Below are positions 56,301 through 64,000 of a stretch of DNA of 64,000 bases, one piece after another. This DNA comes from Chloroflexota bacterium (GTDB taxonomy: Bacteria; Chloroflexota; Anaerolineae; Anaerolineales; Villigracilaceae). The DNA lies in NCBI GenBank assembly GCA_013388855.1, contig JACAEM010000005.1:1-64000 (forward strand). Reading direction: 5' to 3'. Below the pieces are notes generated by a model. The model saw nothing but the letters and a program-made list of their open reading frames with translations. It had not been told where the DNA came from and did not search any database. Numbering within the stretch: the stretch's first letter is position 1; each line of letters begins with the position of its first letter. The position numbers were made by a program, and so were the translations under genes.

Positions 56301-59260
56301 TTATCCTGGGTCTGCACGCTGAACCAGCGGCGTTCCATAAATTTAACGGAAACAGGCTGATCGGCAACAGGAACCGAATTCCAATCCAGCACGACGACTT
56401 CAAACGGCTGTTCCTCCCCCTGTTTGCCTACGTAACTGACCGAGCGAATCCCCGCATAGAACTCGCTCTGATGTACTGTGACGCTCGTCCCTCCGCTGAC
56501 GATATTCCCTGAGATGTCTGTTACGTTGGCGCTGAACGAGATGTTCTGGCTGAGCTTGTTCTTATCCAAACCGAGAGTTTGCGTGATCTCAAAATGACCC
56601 GCGCCATCGGTGACTCCTTTGCCGTTCGCCAAAGTCTCCGTGCCGCTAGCTTTTTGCGGCGACCAGAATTCATCGCGATCCCAGTCCATGAAGTTGAATT
56701 CCCAGTAATCCGACGATGGCTGGAAGTAATACGGGGAGGCTTGTAGGAACCATTCCGTATCCGCGTTGCCCAGATTGCCGCCCGCATAATATTTGGCATC
56801 GAGACTGAACGTCGCCTCTTCCCCGGCCAGGAGATTGCCCTTATCAGAAGAAGCGTTCACTTCGAATTCCGGCTTGTGATATTCCGCCACCCGGAAGGAC
56901 AGGTAGGCAAATGTCGATTCGGCGACGGGAGATGTCCACACGTACATATCGTAGGTTCCCAGCGCGGCATCATCGGAAAGCGTCAACTTGCCGTCAAAAC
57001 TGCCGAGTTCCGAAAGAGGTATGTACTCGCCAAAGACTTTTTCCCCCGCCTGCTCGATGCTTACATAGACCTTCTCCACCCTTGGCAGGCTGTAATGCAA
57101 GTCGTCATTGTCGCGCACGATACCCTTGAAGAACACATCCTGCCCCGGGCGGTAAACGGGACGATCGGTGTACACATAACCGAACAACGGATTCGGGTTG
57201 TAATAGAAATTCTCGTACAGACCGAAATTGCCCGCCCACACGCCGCTGCCCCATTCGATGGACGTAAAGGCGTTGTGATCGGCGCCTTCCAGCCGCGCAT
57301 AGGTGGGATTCTTGATATCCTTTTTATAGGCGATCCCATCCCTATCAGTGGTGACGGTGCCAAGCTTGGTCCAGTTATTGTCGTAGAACGTGACCGAAAC
57401 ATTTGGCTGCGGTCTGCCGGCTTCGAGATCGGTCACCCATGCGGAGGCTTCGCTGTCTGTCGTCTTGAGCGTGATGTTATCGGTGGCGACGATAAAAAGA
57501 AAGCCCTGATAGAAATTGCTCGTATAATCGAGCGGCTTGCCCTTCACACCGATGAAGTAATAACCTGGCTTCAACGGGTTCTCGAGCACGTCTCCCAGTT
57601 TGAACTTTTCATAATTCATCTGATTCCTGGGCGCATCCACACTCGGCTTCCACTCGCGTAATGGCTCAACCTTCGGGTTGAAATTGACCGGGTCCACTTT
57701 ACCCGAGAGCATAAGGCTGAACTGGGAATAATCCAAAGCATATAACATGACAGAGACTTCATCGAGATTGAGATTCTCGAAATACACTTCCTGCGGTCCC
57801 TTGGCACGATAGACCAGCGGAGTCCATGGCAGGACCAGCCGTGCATAGGGATGCAGGTTACCAGTCTTAAACGTGAACGACTGCTCGGTCTGGATGGTGT
57901 TGCCGTATATATCGGACATGCCCGGCAGGATGCGCACCACGTATTCGGTGGCGGGTTCCAGTCCGTAGACTCTCAGTGTCCAATCGTAGTCGTTGAAATA
58001 CCACTGCAATTCATCCCTCGGCTGCGGCGATATTTTGATCTTGTTCTTTAAGCTGTCCAGTTTCATCGGAGAAGCAAAAGCAATCTCAATATGCGAATCA
58101 AAATCCTTTGCCTCCGAATTAGGCTTTGGAAAAATACTCTTGATGGCGGGCAGCGGCACCGTGCCGAATTTCAGATGCAGTCCCTGCTTGAGTTTTCCGC
58201 CATCGCTGGCACGCGCGGTATCCAGAATGTTCAGGTCATAAAAGCTGGCGATCTTGTAGCGTCCCACTGGCTCGATGGTCAGCGTGGTGAAGGTTTTGTC
58301 CCAGGTCAATTTCGTGGGGAAGGGCTTGCCCGTTTCGCGGTTCACCAGCGTGATCGATTCGCGCACGCTTTTTTCATCCATCGGCTGAAGGAAAGTAACA
58401 ATAAACGCCTGATCCAATAAAACGTCTTGGATATTCTCCGGCGGATTGGAATAACCATTCTTCAACATAAAATTGCCGATGAGCGGCGCGCGCGTACTGA
58501 ACGTCCAGGAGAAGGACCGTTTCAACAACTCGCCGTTGGTGTCTTTGAGTCCCGCCTCCACTTTGACCTTGTAATTGGTTCCGCTTAATAACGGTTTCTC
58601 CGGCTGGAACACGTACACTGACGAGTTGATCCACTCGCCCGTCCCTGTGACTTCAGGAGAAAAGGTCAATGGCTGCGGTAAATCCTTTTGCTCCTCCCTG
58701 ATTTGGAGCGGCACGACCGGATGGTTGAAGATGACGGTGATATTCGTCTTCGGGTCGATTTCTTCGGTCCGATCCACAGGAAAGACCTGGGATACGGCTA
58801 ACGCGTCGATGGTTGCCAGTTCGAGGCGGATTTCCTCCCGCAGGGTCTCGCCGTCGCTGGCGGTGGCGGAGGTGGAAAAGATCGCCTTGTAAATGGAAGA
58901 TGGCTCCAGTTTGGAGTTCGGTTTAAAGGAAAAGGTTTTCGGGGAGAGCCAGGCAAATTTACCAGGAACAGGCTCGTTATCAGAGTCCAGAAGCGAGAAC
59001 GCATCCGCTGTTTTATCAGGGTCCATATCTCGGTCGAAGGTAAATTCAAGCGTCGGATTCAATTCCAGCCGCTGACCCTCCGGCGGGGTCTGTCCCACGA
59101 GATATGGTCCCACTGGCTGGACATCCACCTGTAGAATCGATTGGGGTTCGGGGCTTTCCGTCTCTTTGACCGTTGGTACGGCAGTGACCGGCGAACATTG
59201 CACCAAAAGAAAGATGGCAATCAGCGACAAACTGACCAGCGGATTAAGTCTTTTGTACAT
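53312..59260 (-). CDS. bacterial alpha-2-macroglobulin (thioester type)
   Basis: 1982 residues from MYKRLNPLVSLSLIAIF; GGGAGG is 4 bases before the ATG. Signal peptide with lipobox-like LLVQC (Cys22), so probably membrane-tethered. Big_5/Ig-like repeats follow, then MG domains, a Gly-rich stretch (DGGRGGGGGGGPSLG) near the bait/MG10 boundary, and the thioester domain with the CMEQ motif (PYLCMEQTVSRF; Cys1500, Gln1503). Such proteins trap proteases that enter the cell envelope; PbpC next door would repair wall damage. Full length, no frameshift seen. Confidence 0.94.
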   Translation of the reverse strand: MYKRLNPLVSLSLIAIFLLVQCSPVTAVPTVKETESPEPQSILQVDVQPVGPYLVGQTPPEGQRLELNPTLEFTFDRDMDPDKTADAFSLLDSDNEPVPGKFAWLSPKTFSFKPNSKLEPSSIYKAIFSTSATASDGETLREEIRLELATIDALAVSQVFPVDRTEEIDPKTNITVIFNHPVVPLQIREEQKDLPQPLTFSPEVTGTGEWINSSVYVFQPEKPLLSGTNYKVKVEAGLKDTNGELLKRSFSWTFSTRAPLIGNFMLKNGYSNPPENIQDVLLDQAFIVTFLQPMDEKSVRESITLVNRETGKPFPTKLTWDKTFTTLTIEPVGRYKIASFYDLNILDTARASDGGKLKQGLHLKFGTVPLPAIKSIFPKPNSEAKDFDSHIEIAFASPMKLDSLKNKIKISPQPRDELQWYFNDYDWTLRVYGLEPATEYVVRILPGMSDIYGNTIQTEQSFTFKTGNLHPYARLVLPWTPLVYRAKGPQEVYFENLNLDEVSVMLYALDYSQFSLMLSGKVDPVNFNPKVEPLREWKPSVDAPRNQMNYEKFKLGDVLENPLKPGYYFIGVKGKPLDYTSNFYQGFLFIVATDNITLKTTDSEASAWVTDLEAGRPQPNVSVTFYDNNWTKLGTVTTDRDGIAYKKDIKNPTYARLEGADHNAFTSIEWGSGVWAGNFGLYENFYYNPNPLFGYVYTDRPVYRPGQDVFFKGIVRDNDDLHYSLPRVEKVYVSIEQAGEKVFGEYIPLSELGSFDGKLTLSDDAALGTYDMYVWTSPVAESTFAYLSFRVAEYHKPEFEVNASSDKGNLLAGEEATFSLDAKYYAGGNLGNADTEWFLQASPYYFQPSSDYWEFNFMDWDRDEFWSPQKASGTETLANGKGVTDGAGHFEITQTLGLDKNKLSQNISFSANVTDISGNIVSGGTSVTVHQSEFYAGIRSVSYVGKQGEEQPFEVVVLDWNSVPVADQPVSVKFMERRWFSVQTQDKQGQLRWETSVKEIPISTANAVTGEDGKATVSFIPPQGGVYKAIVTVRDTKGHTHQASAYMWVASDDYVAWRQTNDRTFNLIVDKDSYSPGDTAEILIAQPFDHDVYALVTYERGHVYKQDVILLKGNSTTYQLPITSEMAPISYVSVTVISGAYKDESPDFKIGMASINVDTSEQTLDVTVTADTKSAGPGDEVTYTIETKDYNGRPVSADVSLAVVDKAALALAPMNSAPMLDAFYPQQALSVRTALGLVSNAEDFNAQYGETIPDGGRGGGGGGGPSLGIISTRKDFKDTAWFEANVVTDKDGKAQVKVTLPENLTTWKADVRAITVDSRVGQTTSDLLSTKPLFVEMQTPRFFVNGDTATVGATVHNNTDKDMKVNVSLDADGVELLSSAAQETEVLAGQQTYVKWDVAVQGGAKRVDFTVQAVSGDYVDSSKPALGTLSDQGIPVYNYTAVETVGTSGMIQNANSSTEAIQLPQSLNFADASLSIEVSPSLAASMQSGLTYLEDYPYLCMEQTVSRFLPNVITSRALKNAGIDNGHLQNELDAQVNAALQRIYAKQHYDGGWNWWDGEKSDPQTSAYVVYGLIEAKESGYTVSESVLARGIKFLEENVPMLKRNDATWQYNRTAFMLYVLARANELRPSQVNFIYEHKQSLSLYGKAYLAQAMYMLDKDDERTLSLLSDLESAAVLSAAGAHWEESTKDYWNWNTDTRTTAIVLNAFVQMDATNPVTAQAVRWLMAHRDSGHWHTTQETAWSLIALTNWMTISNEYDTNYNFAVGLNGEMLNQGNATKENLTETVNLQVEMKDLLKEAANYLVFTRGDGTGNLYYTAYLSAELPVESIQPLDQGVSLSRQYFSVDDNKNPITEIQRGELVRVRLTVVVPAAVHYIVVDDPLPAGFEAIDATLQTDTAVPTSYTVTDYNERGWGWWYFSHIELRDEKVVLSADYLPAGTYVYTYLARASTAGTFKVIPPTASEFYFPDVGGRGAGSVFEVKE

Positions 59261-59296
59261 CGTGCCTCCCAGGTTTGGCTTCATGAGACTTAAACG

Positions 59297-59340
59297 GGAA
59301 GAGCGCAGTCCTTGTTCCCGACAAGGTGCTGCGCTCTTCC
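59297..59340. repeat. strong two-part hairpin upstream of the alpha-2-macroglobulin gene
   Basis: GGAAGAGCGCAG (59297-59308) pairs with CTGCGCTCTTCC (59329-59340), with inner CCTTGT/ACAAGG. Transcribed in the gap after the DUF2207 gene; without a long T-run it may be a processing site or weak terminator. Confidence 0.65.
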
Positions 59341-59352
59341 ATACAGGTTTTG

Positions 59353-61038
59353 TTATCCCGCGCCGCTTGAGCCGCCTCCCGAGGCGCCTGCCGCTCCGCC
59401 TGCGGCAGCACTCGCTGCCGTAGAATCGGAGGAGGACATCACCGCCACCATCGCGCTGAAGTCGCCTTGAGAACCAGCCATGGCATGGAACCAAACCGGC
59501 AGGGGCACACCGCCAAGTTGTTCAAAGTATTTCGCCCATTTCGCGCCAAGCCCAAAAACCGCCGCGACCGGCAGGTAGATCTCGAACAGGTCGGGACGAA
59601 TGGCTGGCTCTCTACCCTTGCTTACCTGCTCCAGATATTTTGCAAAGCCCTTCCAACGCGCAGACTGCTCCTCACCCAAAGGTGTCAACACAGAAAATGT
59701 TCCAGCATAGATCGCCAGGATCAAGGAAAGCAGGAAACCCGCCACACCCGCACCAAGTATGGCAGCAAACAGCGTCGTTGCGATGCTCCCGCCGCCGAGG
59801 CTCGATCCGAAACCGAACAGGCTGATAATACCAAGTGTCATCATGGCAATCATACCAAGAATAGCCAGTGCCACCTGCCGCGTGCGTTTCTGCTTGCGTT
59901 CGAGATCCAGCCAGCCACGTTCAACGAGTTCACGCTCCAAAGACTCCTCGAACGATTTATTCTTCATCGAAAGCCGGGCGCCAATCTCACTCATATTGAC
60001 CTGCGACTCTCCGGGTTTGAAGAGCGCATCGAGCAAGCCTTGTTCATGAGGTCGCAAAATAACACTTGACGGCTTACGCACAAGGATATGTTTCGTAGAA
60101 CCGAGGAAACCTCTCTCCTCTTGTACTTCCAATACGCCGCGTTGCGCCAGGTCAAAGATCGTGCCCATGAAGCCGCCCTGCTGTCCGGTGAGTTTGCCGA
60201 CAACCGCCGGAGGGACGTTCCCGGGCGGTATGGCAGTGACTACTTCAGAGTAGGCAGGCAGTTCGCGGGAATTCGAGCGGGCATAAGTGAGAAACCCAAG
60301 TCCGCCAAGGACAAGAGTGACGAGTCCCGCAACAAACCCAACCGGCAAGGCTGTGCGAGTCGCCGTATTCCGTTGTGTCTGTCGTATTTGCCATTGCGGC
60401 GTGGCAGCCGTCAGGCTTCCCGCAGCAAATCGGGCAGTAATGATCATCTCCTCATTTTCGGGGATGTTACTGGATGTCAGGATGATCGAGTCATCCGTTG
60501 ATCTGGACTGGAAACTCCGGCTGAGGCCCGGCTGTTCGAGCAACTTCGCATCCGAAGGGTAGATCAATGTGACGGTGGAACTGGCGATGGAATACTCGTG
60601 TTCAGGAGGGATGGCGCGCCAGATGAACGCGTCTGCATCCCCTTTGCGGATGACCCCATCTGCGCGGTAACGAAGGACGAACGTATGCGCGTCAGACGAA
60701 GGCGGGAAATGCCACATTACCTTGAGCGAGTCACCCGCCCGGACTTCCACCTGTCCAGCCCCAGTGCCCGGTGGCATGAGAACGCCATCCATACTGGCTT
60801 CGAGGAAGGTCAGCCCGTCCGTCTCGGTGGCAGAGATGTCACGAAAAACGTAGGTGAAATCCCCGCCCTGGAAGCGAAACACAACCGTCTCGGTGACAAC
60901 CGCAGAACCGTCCTCCTGCAACTCGATATACACGTCAAAACGGTCGGCCGAATAGGTCTTTGCCGCCAGTACCGGATTGACAACGAACAGCGAAAAGAGC
61001 AGAATGATCATGAAAATCAGGGAAAGTTTTCGGGTCAT
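59353..61038 (-). CDS. DUF2207 membrane protein
   Basis: 561 residues from MTRKLSLIFMIILLFSLF; GGAGGAACGA precedes the ATG. Signal peptide (cut likely after VLAA), an extracytoplasmic beta-rich DUF2207 domain (about 30-215), a membrane span near 230, a cytoplasmic winged-helix-like stretch (LRPHEQGLLDALFKPGESQ), two more spans near 390-440, and a Gly/Ser/Ala-rich tail. Precedes the alpha-2-macroglobulin gene on the same strand, so they may be co-transcribed. Function unknown. Confidence 0.9.
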   Translation of the reverse strand: MTRKLSLIFMIILLFSLFVVNPVLAAKTYSADRFDVYIELQEDGSAVVTETVVFRFQGGDFTYVFRDISATETDGLTFLEASMDGVLMPPGTGAGQVEVRAGDSLKVMWHFPPSSDAHTFVLRYRADGVIRKGDADAFIWRAIPPEHEYSIASSTVTLIYPSDAKLLEQPGLSRSFQSRSTDDSIILTSSNIPENEEMIITARFAAGSLTAATPQWQIRQTQRNTATRTALPVGFVAGLVTLVLGGLGFLTYARSNSRELPAYSEVVTAIPPGNVPPAVVGKLTGQQGGFMGTIFDLAQRGVLEVQEERGFLGSTKHILVRKPSSVILRPHEQGLLDALFKPGESQVNMSEIGARLSMKNKSFEESLERELVERGWLDLERKQKRTRQVALAILGMIAMMTLGIISLFGFGSSLGGGSIATTLFAAILGAGVAGFLLSLILAIYAGTFSVLTPLGEEQSARWKGFAKYLEQVSKGREPAIRPDLFEIYLPVAAVFGLGAKWAKYFEQLGGVPLPVWFHAMAGSQGDFSAMVAVMSSSDSTAASAAAGGAAGASGGGSSGAG

Positions 61039-61326
61039 TCGTTCCTCCAATTCATTCTACGCCGAGTCGCCCAATGAGTTTGAGGATGTTTACAAGATCT
61101 TAACATCCGGCGCCGAGTTGCCTGAAAAATGGGATCAGGCTGTGAGGAGAAAGAGGCGGAATTTTGTCTGCATTAACGGTTCTCTGGAACTGGTTCCATC
61201 TGCAACGTTTCCGTAATTCGTGCGTAGGAGTCAATGCGGATTACACAAAACCGTCCAACAGGCTAGGGGCAGTGGGCCTGATACGGGATACAACCGAGGA
61301 GAGGCGTCCCTCGAAAGGAGAATAAA
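61039..61326. other. 288-base divergent intergenic region
   Basis: Between DUF2207 (minus) and the LiaF-like gene (plus). No clear sigma-70 promoter. TTTACA-AGATC-TTAACA at 61089-61105 is a direct repeat with 11-base period, also roughly palindromic (GATGTT...AACATC), and could bind a response regulator; unproven. Confidence 0.4.
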
Positions 61327-61893
61327 ATGCAAACAAATCGTAATACAGGCGGGTTGATCGGCGGCACAGTGCTGATCGCCATTGGTTTGCTCTCGCTGGC
61401 AGGCCGTATCTTTGATAATTTTGACTGGGGATTCGTGTGGCCCTTCATTATCATCGGGATCGGAGCGATCTTTTTCGTAGCGATGTTCGCGGGCGGGAAG
61501 CAGACTGCCGCCTTCGCCATCCCCGGCAGCATCGTTGGCGGCATCGGGCTGGTGCTGCTCTTCCAGAACATCTTTAAACACTGGGAGTCGATGTCCTACT
61601 TCTGGACGTTTATTATCATCTTCGTCGGGCTGGGGATCTACATCATGGGGCTGTACGGCGGCGATGAAGGGCAAAAGCAGTCGGGTTGGCGTGTGATGAA
61701 GGTCGGCGTCATCCTGTTCGTGATTTTCGGCGCCTTCTTCGAGATCCTGATCTTCTCATCGTTCAACAGTCTGGTCTTCCCAATCCTGCTTATTTTGCTG
61801 GGCGTCTATCTGGTGCTGTCACGCACGGGTCTGTTCGGGAGACGAAACAACCCTGAAATCAAAAGCGATGACGTTCTTCCGCCATCGTCATAG
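61327..61893 (+). CDS. LiaI/LiaF-like (DUF5668) membrane protein
   Basis: 188 residues; AAAGGAGAATAAA precedes the ATG. About six hydrophobic segments, with the DUF5668 pattern GLIGGTVLIAIGLLSLAGRI ... WPFIIIGIGAIFF. Short charged C-terminus. Such domains occur in envelope-stress modules. Followed by a related protein after 20 bases. Confidence 0.85.
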   Translation: MQTNRNTGGLIGGTVLIAIGLLSLAGRIFDNFDWGFVWPFIIIGIGAIFFVAMFAGGKQTAAFAIPGSIVGGIGLVLLFQNIFKHWESMSYFWTFIIIFVGLGIYIMGLYGGDEGQKQSGWRVMKVGVILFVIFGAFFEILIFSSFNSLVFPILLILLGVYLVLSRTGLFGRRNNPEIKSDDVLPPSS

Positions 61894-61913
61894 GAAAACA
61901 TAAGGAGAAAGCA

Positions 61914-62879
61914 ATGGAACGTAAACCTTCATTATTCTGGCCCCTCACGCTGATCTCGGCGGGCGTCATCTGGCTGATGGTCAGCGCAGGGATACTGCCG
62001 TCGGAAAATCTGTGGGCGCTCACCCACTTTTGGCCCTTCATCCTGATCGGCGCCGGTGTGGGACTCATCCTGCGCCCGTACTGGAAGTATTCAACGCTCG
62101 TGATGGACGTGCTCATTGTGGGCGGTGGGGTATTCTCAATCCTCTTTGCCCCGCAGTTGGGCTGGGCCAAACCGACCATGTTCATGTTCCACGATGGGGA
62201 TGTGTACTTTGGACCGGGCGAATCCGGCTCAGGAGAGGTGACCATGCAAACACGCGAAGTCGGCGATTTTCATGCCATTGAGATCAGTTACCCGGGCGAG
62301 GTCGTCATCACGCAGGGCAACGCGGTCTCGGTCAAGATCGAGGCGGAGGATAATGTCCTGCCGGGGTTGAAGACCGAGGTCAGGGGCGGCACGCTTGAGA
62401 TCTTCTATAAAGCGGAAAAAGGCAGGCATGTCAATCCCACCGAGCCTGTGAAGATCACCATCGTGGTCAAGGAATTGGACGATGTGCAATTCTCCAGTGC
62501 AGGCGAGTTGACCATTGACGGTTTGAAGACCGACGAATTGGAATTCGGACTGAGCGGAGCGGGAAGGGTGATCGTCAGTGACATTGAGACCCAGAGCCTG
62601 ACCGTCGATCTGAGCGGCGCGGGCAGCATGAACGCATCCGGCACCGCCGACAGTCTCGACCTGAACATCAGCGGCTTCGGTAGTTTCGACGGCGAAGATC
62701 TGCACAGTCAGACTGCCAGTGTGAACATCAGCGGCGCGGGGAGCGCCACGGTGTGGGTGGATGATGAACTCGACGCGAATGTTTCCGGCGCAGGGTCAGT
62801 CAATTACTACGGATCGCCCGCCAGCTTGACCAAGAACGTCAGCGGGGTTGGCGGAGTCAACTCGAAGGGTGAGAAATAG
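61914..62879 (+). CDS. LiaF-type membrane anchor fused to DUF2807 adhesin-head domain
   Basis: 321 residues. Residues 1-90: three to four membrane segments (LFWPLTLISAGVIWLMVSAG, WPFILIGAGVGLIL). Residues 105-321: DUF2807 beta-solenoid with repeating VDLSGAGSM, LNISGFGSF, VNISGAGSA and ANVSGAGSV units. Start preceded by AAGGAG. Probably an extracytoplasmic scaffold or sensor tied to envelope stress. Confidence 0.9.
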   Translation: MERKPSLFWPLTLISAGVIWLMVSAGILPSENLWALTHFWPFILIGAGVGLILRPYWKYSTLVMDVLIVGGGVFSILFAPQLGWAKPTMFMFHDGDVYFGPGESGSGEVTMQTREVGDFHAIEISYPGEVVITQGNAVSVKIEAEDNVLPGLKTEVRGGTLEIFYKAEKGRHVNPTEPVKITIVVKELDDVQFSSAGELTIDGLKTDELEFGLSGAGRVIVSDIETQSLTVDLSGAGSMNASGTADSLDLNISGFGSFDGEDLHSQTASVNISGAGSATVWVDDELDANVSGAGSVNYYGSPASLTKNVSGVGGVNSKGEK

Positions 62880-62897
62880 TCTGTATAGATGGAATCG

Positions 62898-62927
62898 AAC
62901 AGGAGCGGTGTGAGAGCCGCTCCTGTT
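62898..62927. terminator. hairpin between convergent DUF2807 and amidohydrolase genes
   Basis: AACAGGAGCGG pairs with CCGCTCCTGTT (11 pairs) around TGTGAGAG, then TTCCGTT. Likely ends the plus-strand operon. Confidence 0.7.
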
Positions 62928-62953
62928 TCCGTTAACGACACTTCCTCAACCGG

Positions 62954-64000
62954 TTATAGTTTCAACACTTTCATGGCGTTCTTCCGATACACCTTTTCCA
63001 GCACCTCGTCTGGCAGGAATAGACCATAGGCATACCAGCGTCCCTGCATGGGGTATTCACTGGCATTGTAATTGAAGTATTCGTCATCGGTCTCCAGCAG
63101 GCGGTAACTCAACCGGTACGAAGCCAGGTCGGGGCTCATGTCCGAGCCGTAGAGGATACGATCCTGGTATTGGAGGAAAAACCTGCGCGCGGTGTATGGC
63201 TGCCTGCCCAACTCGCCGAGTCGCGCGGAAATATCAATGTAATAGTTCGGGCATTCATCGAGCATCTGTCCCACCCAGCCCAGATTCTCGGCATAACATC
63301 CCACGTGCGCGCCAATGAATGTCGTATTTTTATGTCGTTTCACCAGATTAAAAAATCCATTCATGATTTCCATAAAAGGGGGGAACGGCGGGCTCGTAAA
63401 CGCCCAATCAGGATGCGCGCCCACCTCCTCCCAACGCTCGTTCGTCCCGTCGATTGGGTCGAAGAACGCCGCCGGGTCTGCCACGTGAATCATGACCGGC
63501 AAGCCAAGTTCACCGGCTGTTTCCCAAATCGGACTCAGGCGCGCATCATCGACCTTGACCAACTGTCCCTTCTGATCCCTGACATGCAGACCGAACGGTT
63601 TCCAGATTTTCAACCCCTGCGCGCCCGCATCCTTCTGGACCTTGAGCCTGCCCGCCGCCCATTCAGGGAATGCGTCCCCCATGCTCTCCCACTTCGACCA
63701 GTCCACGCCGCCGAAGATTTGAAACCGCTCCGGCGCGCCCTCCTTGAAATGCTTCAAGTGCGTGTGCAGGATGTCTTCACCCCAGCCGCCGTCGAGGTCT
63801 ACATAGTGCGTCACACCGGCTTCGTCCAAGCGGTCCAGCAGTTGGCTCAACGGTCTTTTATCCCAGCCGCCGCCGAACGTCTCACCGAGATGATTGTGCG
63901 CGTCGATGACTGGGAATTTCGGTTTCTGCACCGGGGTTGTTTTCGTCACGAGCTTCGGTTTTGGTCGGAACTCGTCCAGAGGCATGACATCCCGGGTCAA
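62954..64000 (-). CDS. amidohydrolase-family protein (5' end at or beyond the window edge)
   Basis: At least 348 residues in frame to the edge; an ATG at 63985 (MPLDEFRPKPK) could be the true start. Amidohydrolase-2 fold: metal-binding VIDAHNHLGE, MIHVADP, FIGAHVGCYAENL and ILYGSDMSPDL. Probably a decarboxylase or hydrolase of unknown substrate. It may be complete or partial. Confidence 0.85.
   Translation of the reverse strand: MTRDVMPLDEFRPKPKLVTKTTPVQKPKFPVIDAHNHLGETFGGGWDKRPLSQLLDRLDEAGVTHYVDLDGGWGEDILHTHLKHFKEGAPERFQIFGGVDWSKWESMGDAFPEWAAGRLKVQKDAGAQGLKIWKPFGLHVRDQKGQLVKVDDARLSPIWETAGELGLPVMIHVADPAAFFDPIDGTNERWEEVGAHPDWAFTSPPFPPFMEIMNGFFNLVKRHKNTTFIGAHVGCYAENLGWVGQMLDECPNYYIDISARLGELGRQPYTARRFFLQYQDRILYGSDMSPDLASYRLSYRLLETDDEYFNYNASEYPMQGRWYAYGLFLPDEVLEKVYRKNAMKVLKL

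Noticed and set aside
61089-61105. PhoP-type box TTTACA-N5-TTAACA
   Set aside because: Two half-sites alone are weak evidence, no promoter is visible beside it and no regulator gene is nearby; kept only as a note.

Overview
The window looks like a chromosomal segment of a Chloroflexota bacterium, most likely class Anaerolineae. This is an inference from gene content: LysW-type arginine genes, citramalate synthase inside an ilv-leu cluster, a Trp T-box, a bacterial alpha-2-macroglobulin with PbpC, moderate GC content and many short palindromic intergenic repeats. No rRNA, tRNA, CRISPR array, transposase or phage gene was seen.

Layout. (1) 0.15-2.7 kb, plus strand: a coiled-coil protein with a GyrA-tail-like propeller and an Hsp70-like ATPase. 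(2) 11.1-2.76 kb, minus strand: a complete trp operon (T-box, trpE, trpS, trpGD fusion, trpC, trpF, trpB, trpA). (3) 26.4-11.1 kb, minus: a branched-chain superoperon (leader peptide and attenuator, ilvD, ilvB, ilvN, ilvC, leuA, a 52-residue ORF, leuC, leuD, cimA, leuB, ilvE, an aminotransferase, pheA). (4) 34.7-26.4 kb, minus: arginine biosynthesis through the LysW carrier (leader peptide and attenuator, argG, argH, lysW, lysX/argX, argC, argB, argD, lysK/argE). (5) 34.8-41.6 kb, plus: Thr/Met leader peptide and attenuator, aspartokinase, asd, then a SAM-I riboswitch, metY, metA and a second metY. (6) 41.6-50.6 kb: accessory genes, including a tight eight-gene ArsR-headed operon whose promoter is nearly duplicated in front of an FAD oxidoreductase. 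(7) 50.7-64 kb: PbpC convergent with alpha-2-macroglobulin, a DUF2207 protein, two LiaF/DUF2807-type membrane proteins and an amidohydrolase cut by the window edge.

How it works together: about 38 kb is devoted to Trp, Phe, Ile/Val/Leu, Arg and Asp-family/Met synthesis. Every operon starts with a cis-acting RNA switch: three small leader peptides with mutually exclusive hairpins (Ile/Val/Leu, Arg, Thr/Met), one tRNA-Trp T-box and one SAM-I riboswitch. Four are conditional terminators set in tandem or divergently. The arg, ilv-leu and trp operons follow one another with no unconditional terminator that I can see, so each switch can also gate read-through from the operon upstream. The leader peptides and lysW are all under 60 codons and easily missed.

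A second theme is repeats. Several families of short imperfect palindromes occupy most intergenic gaps, supply the last codons or stop codons of genes, and are inserted in frame inside trpC (twice) and lysK.
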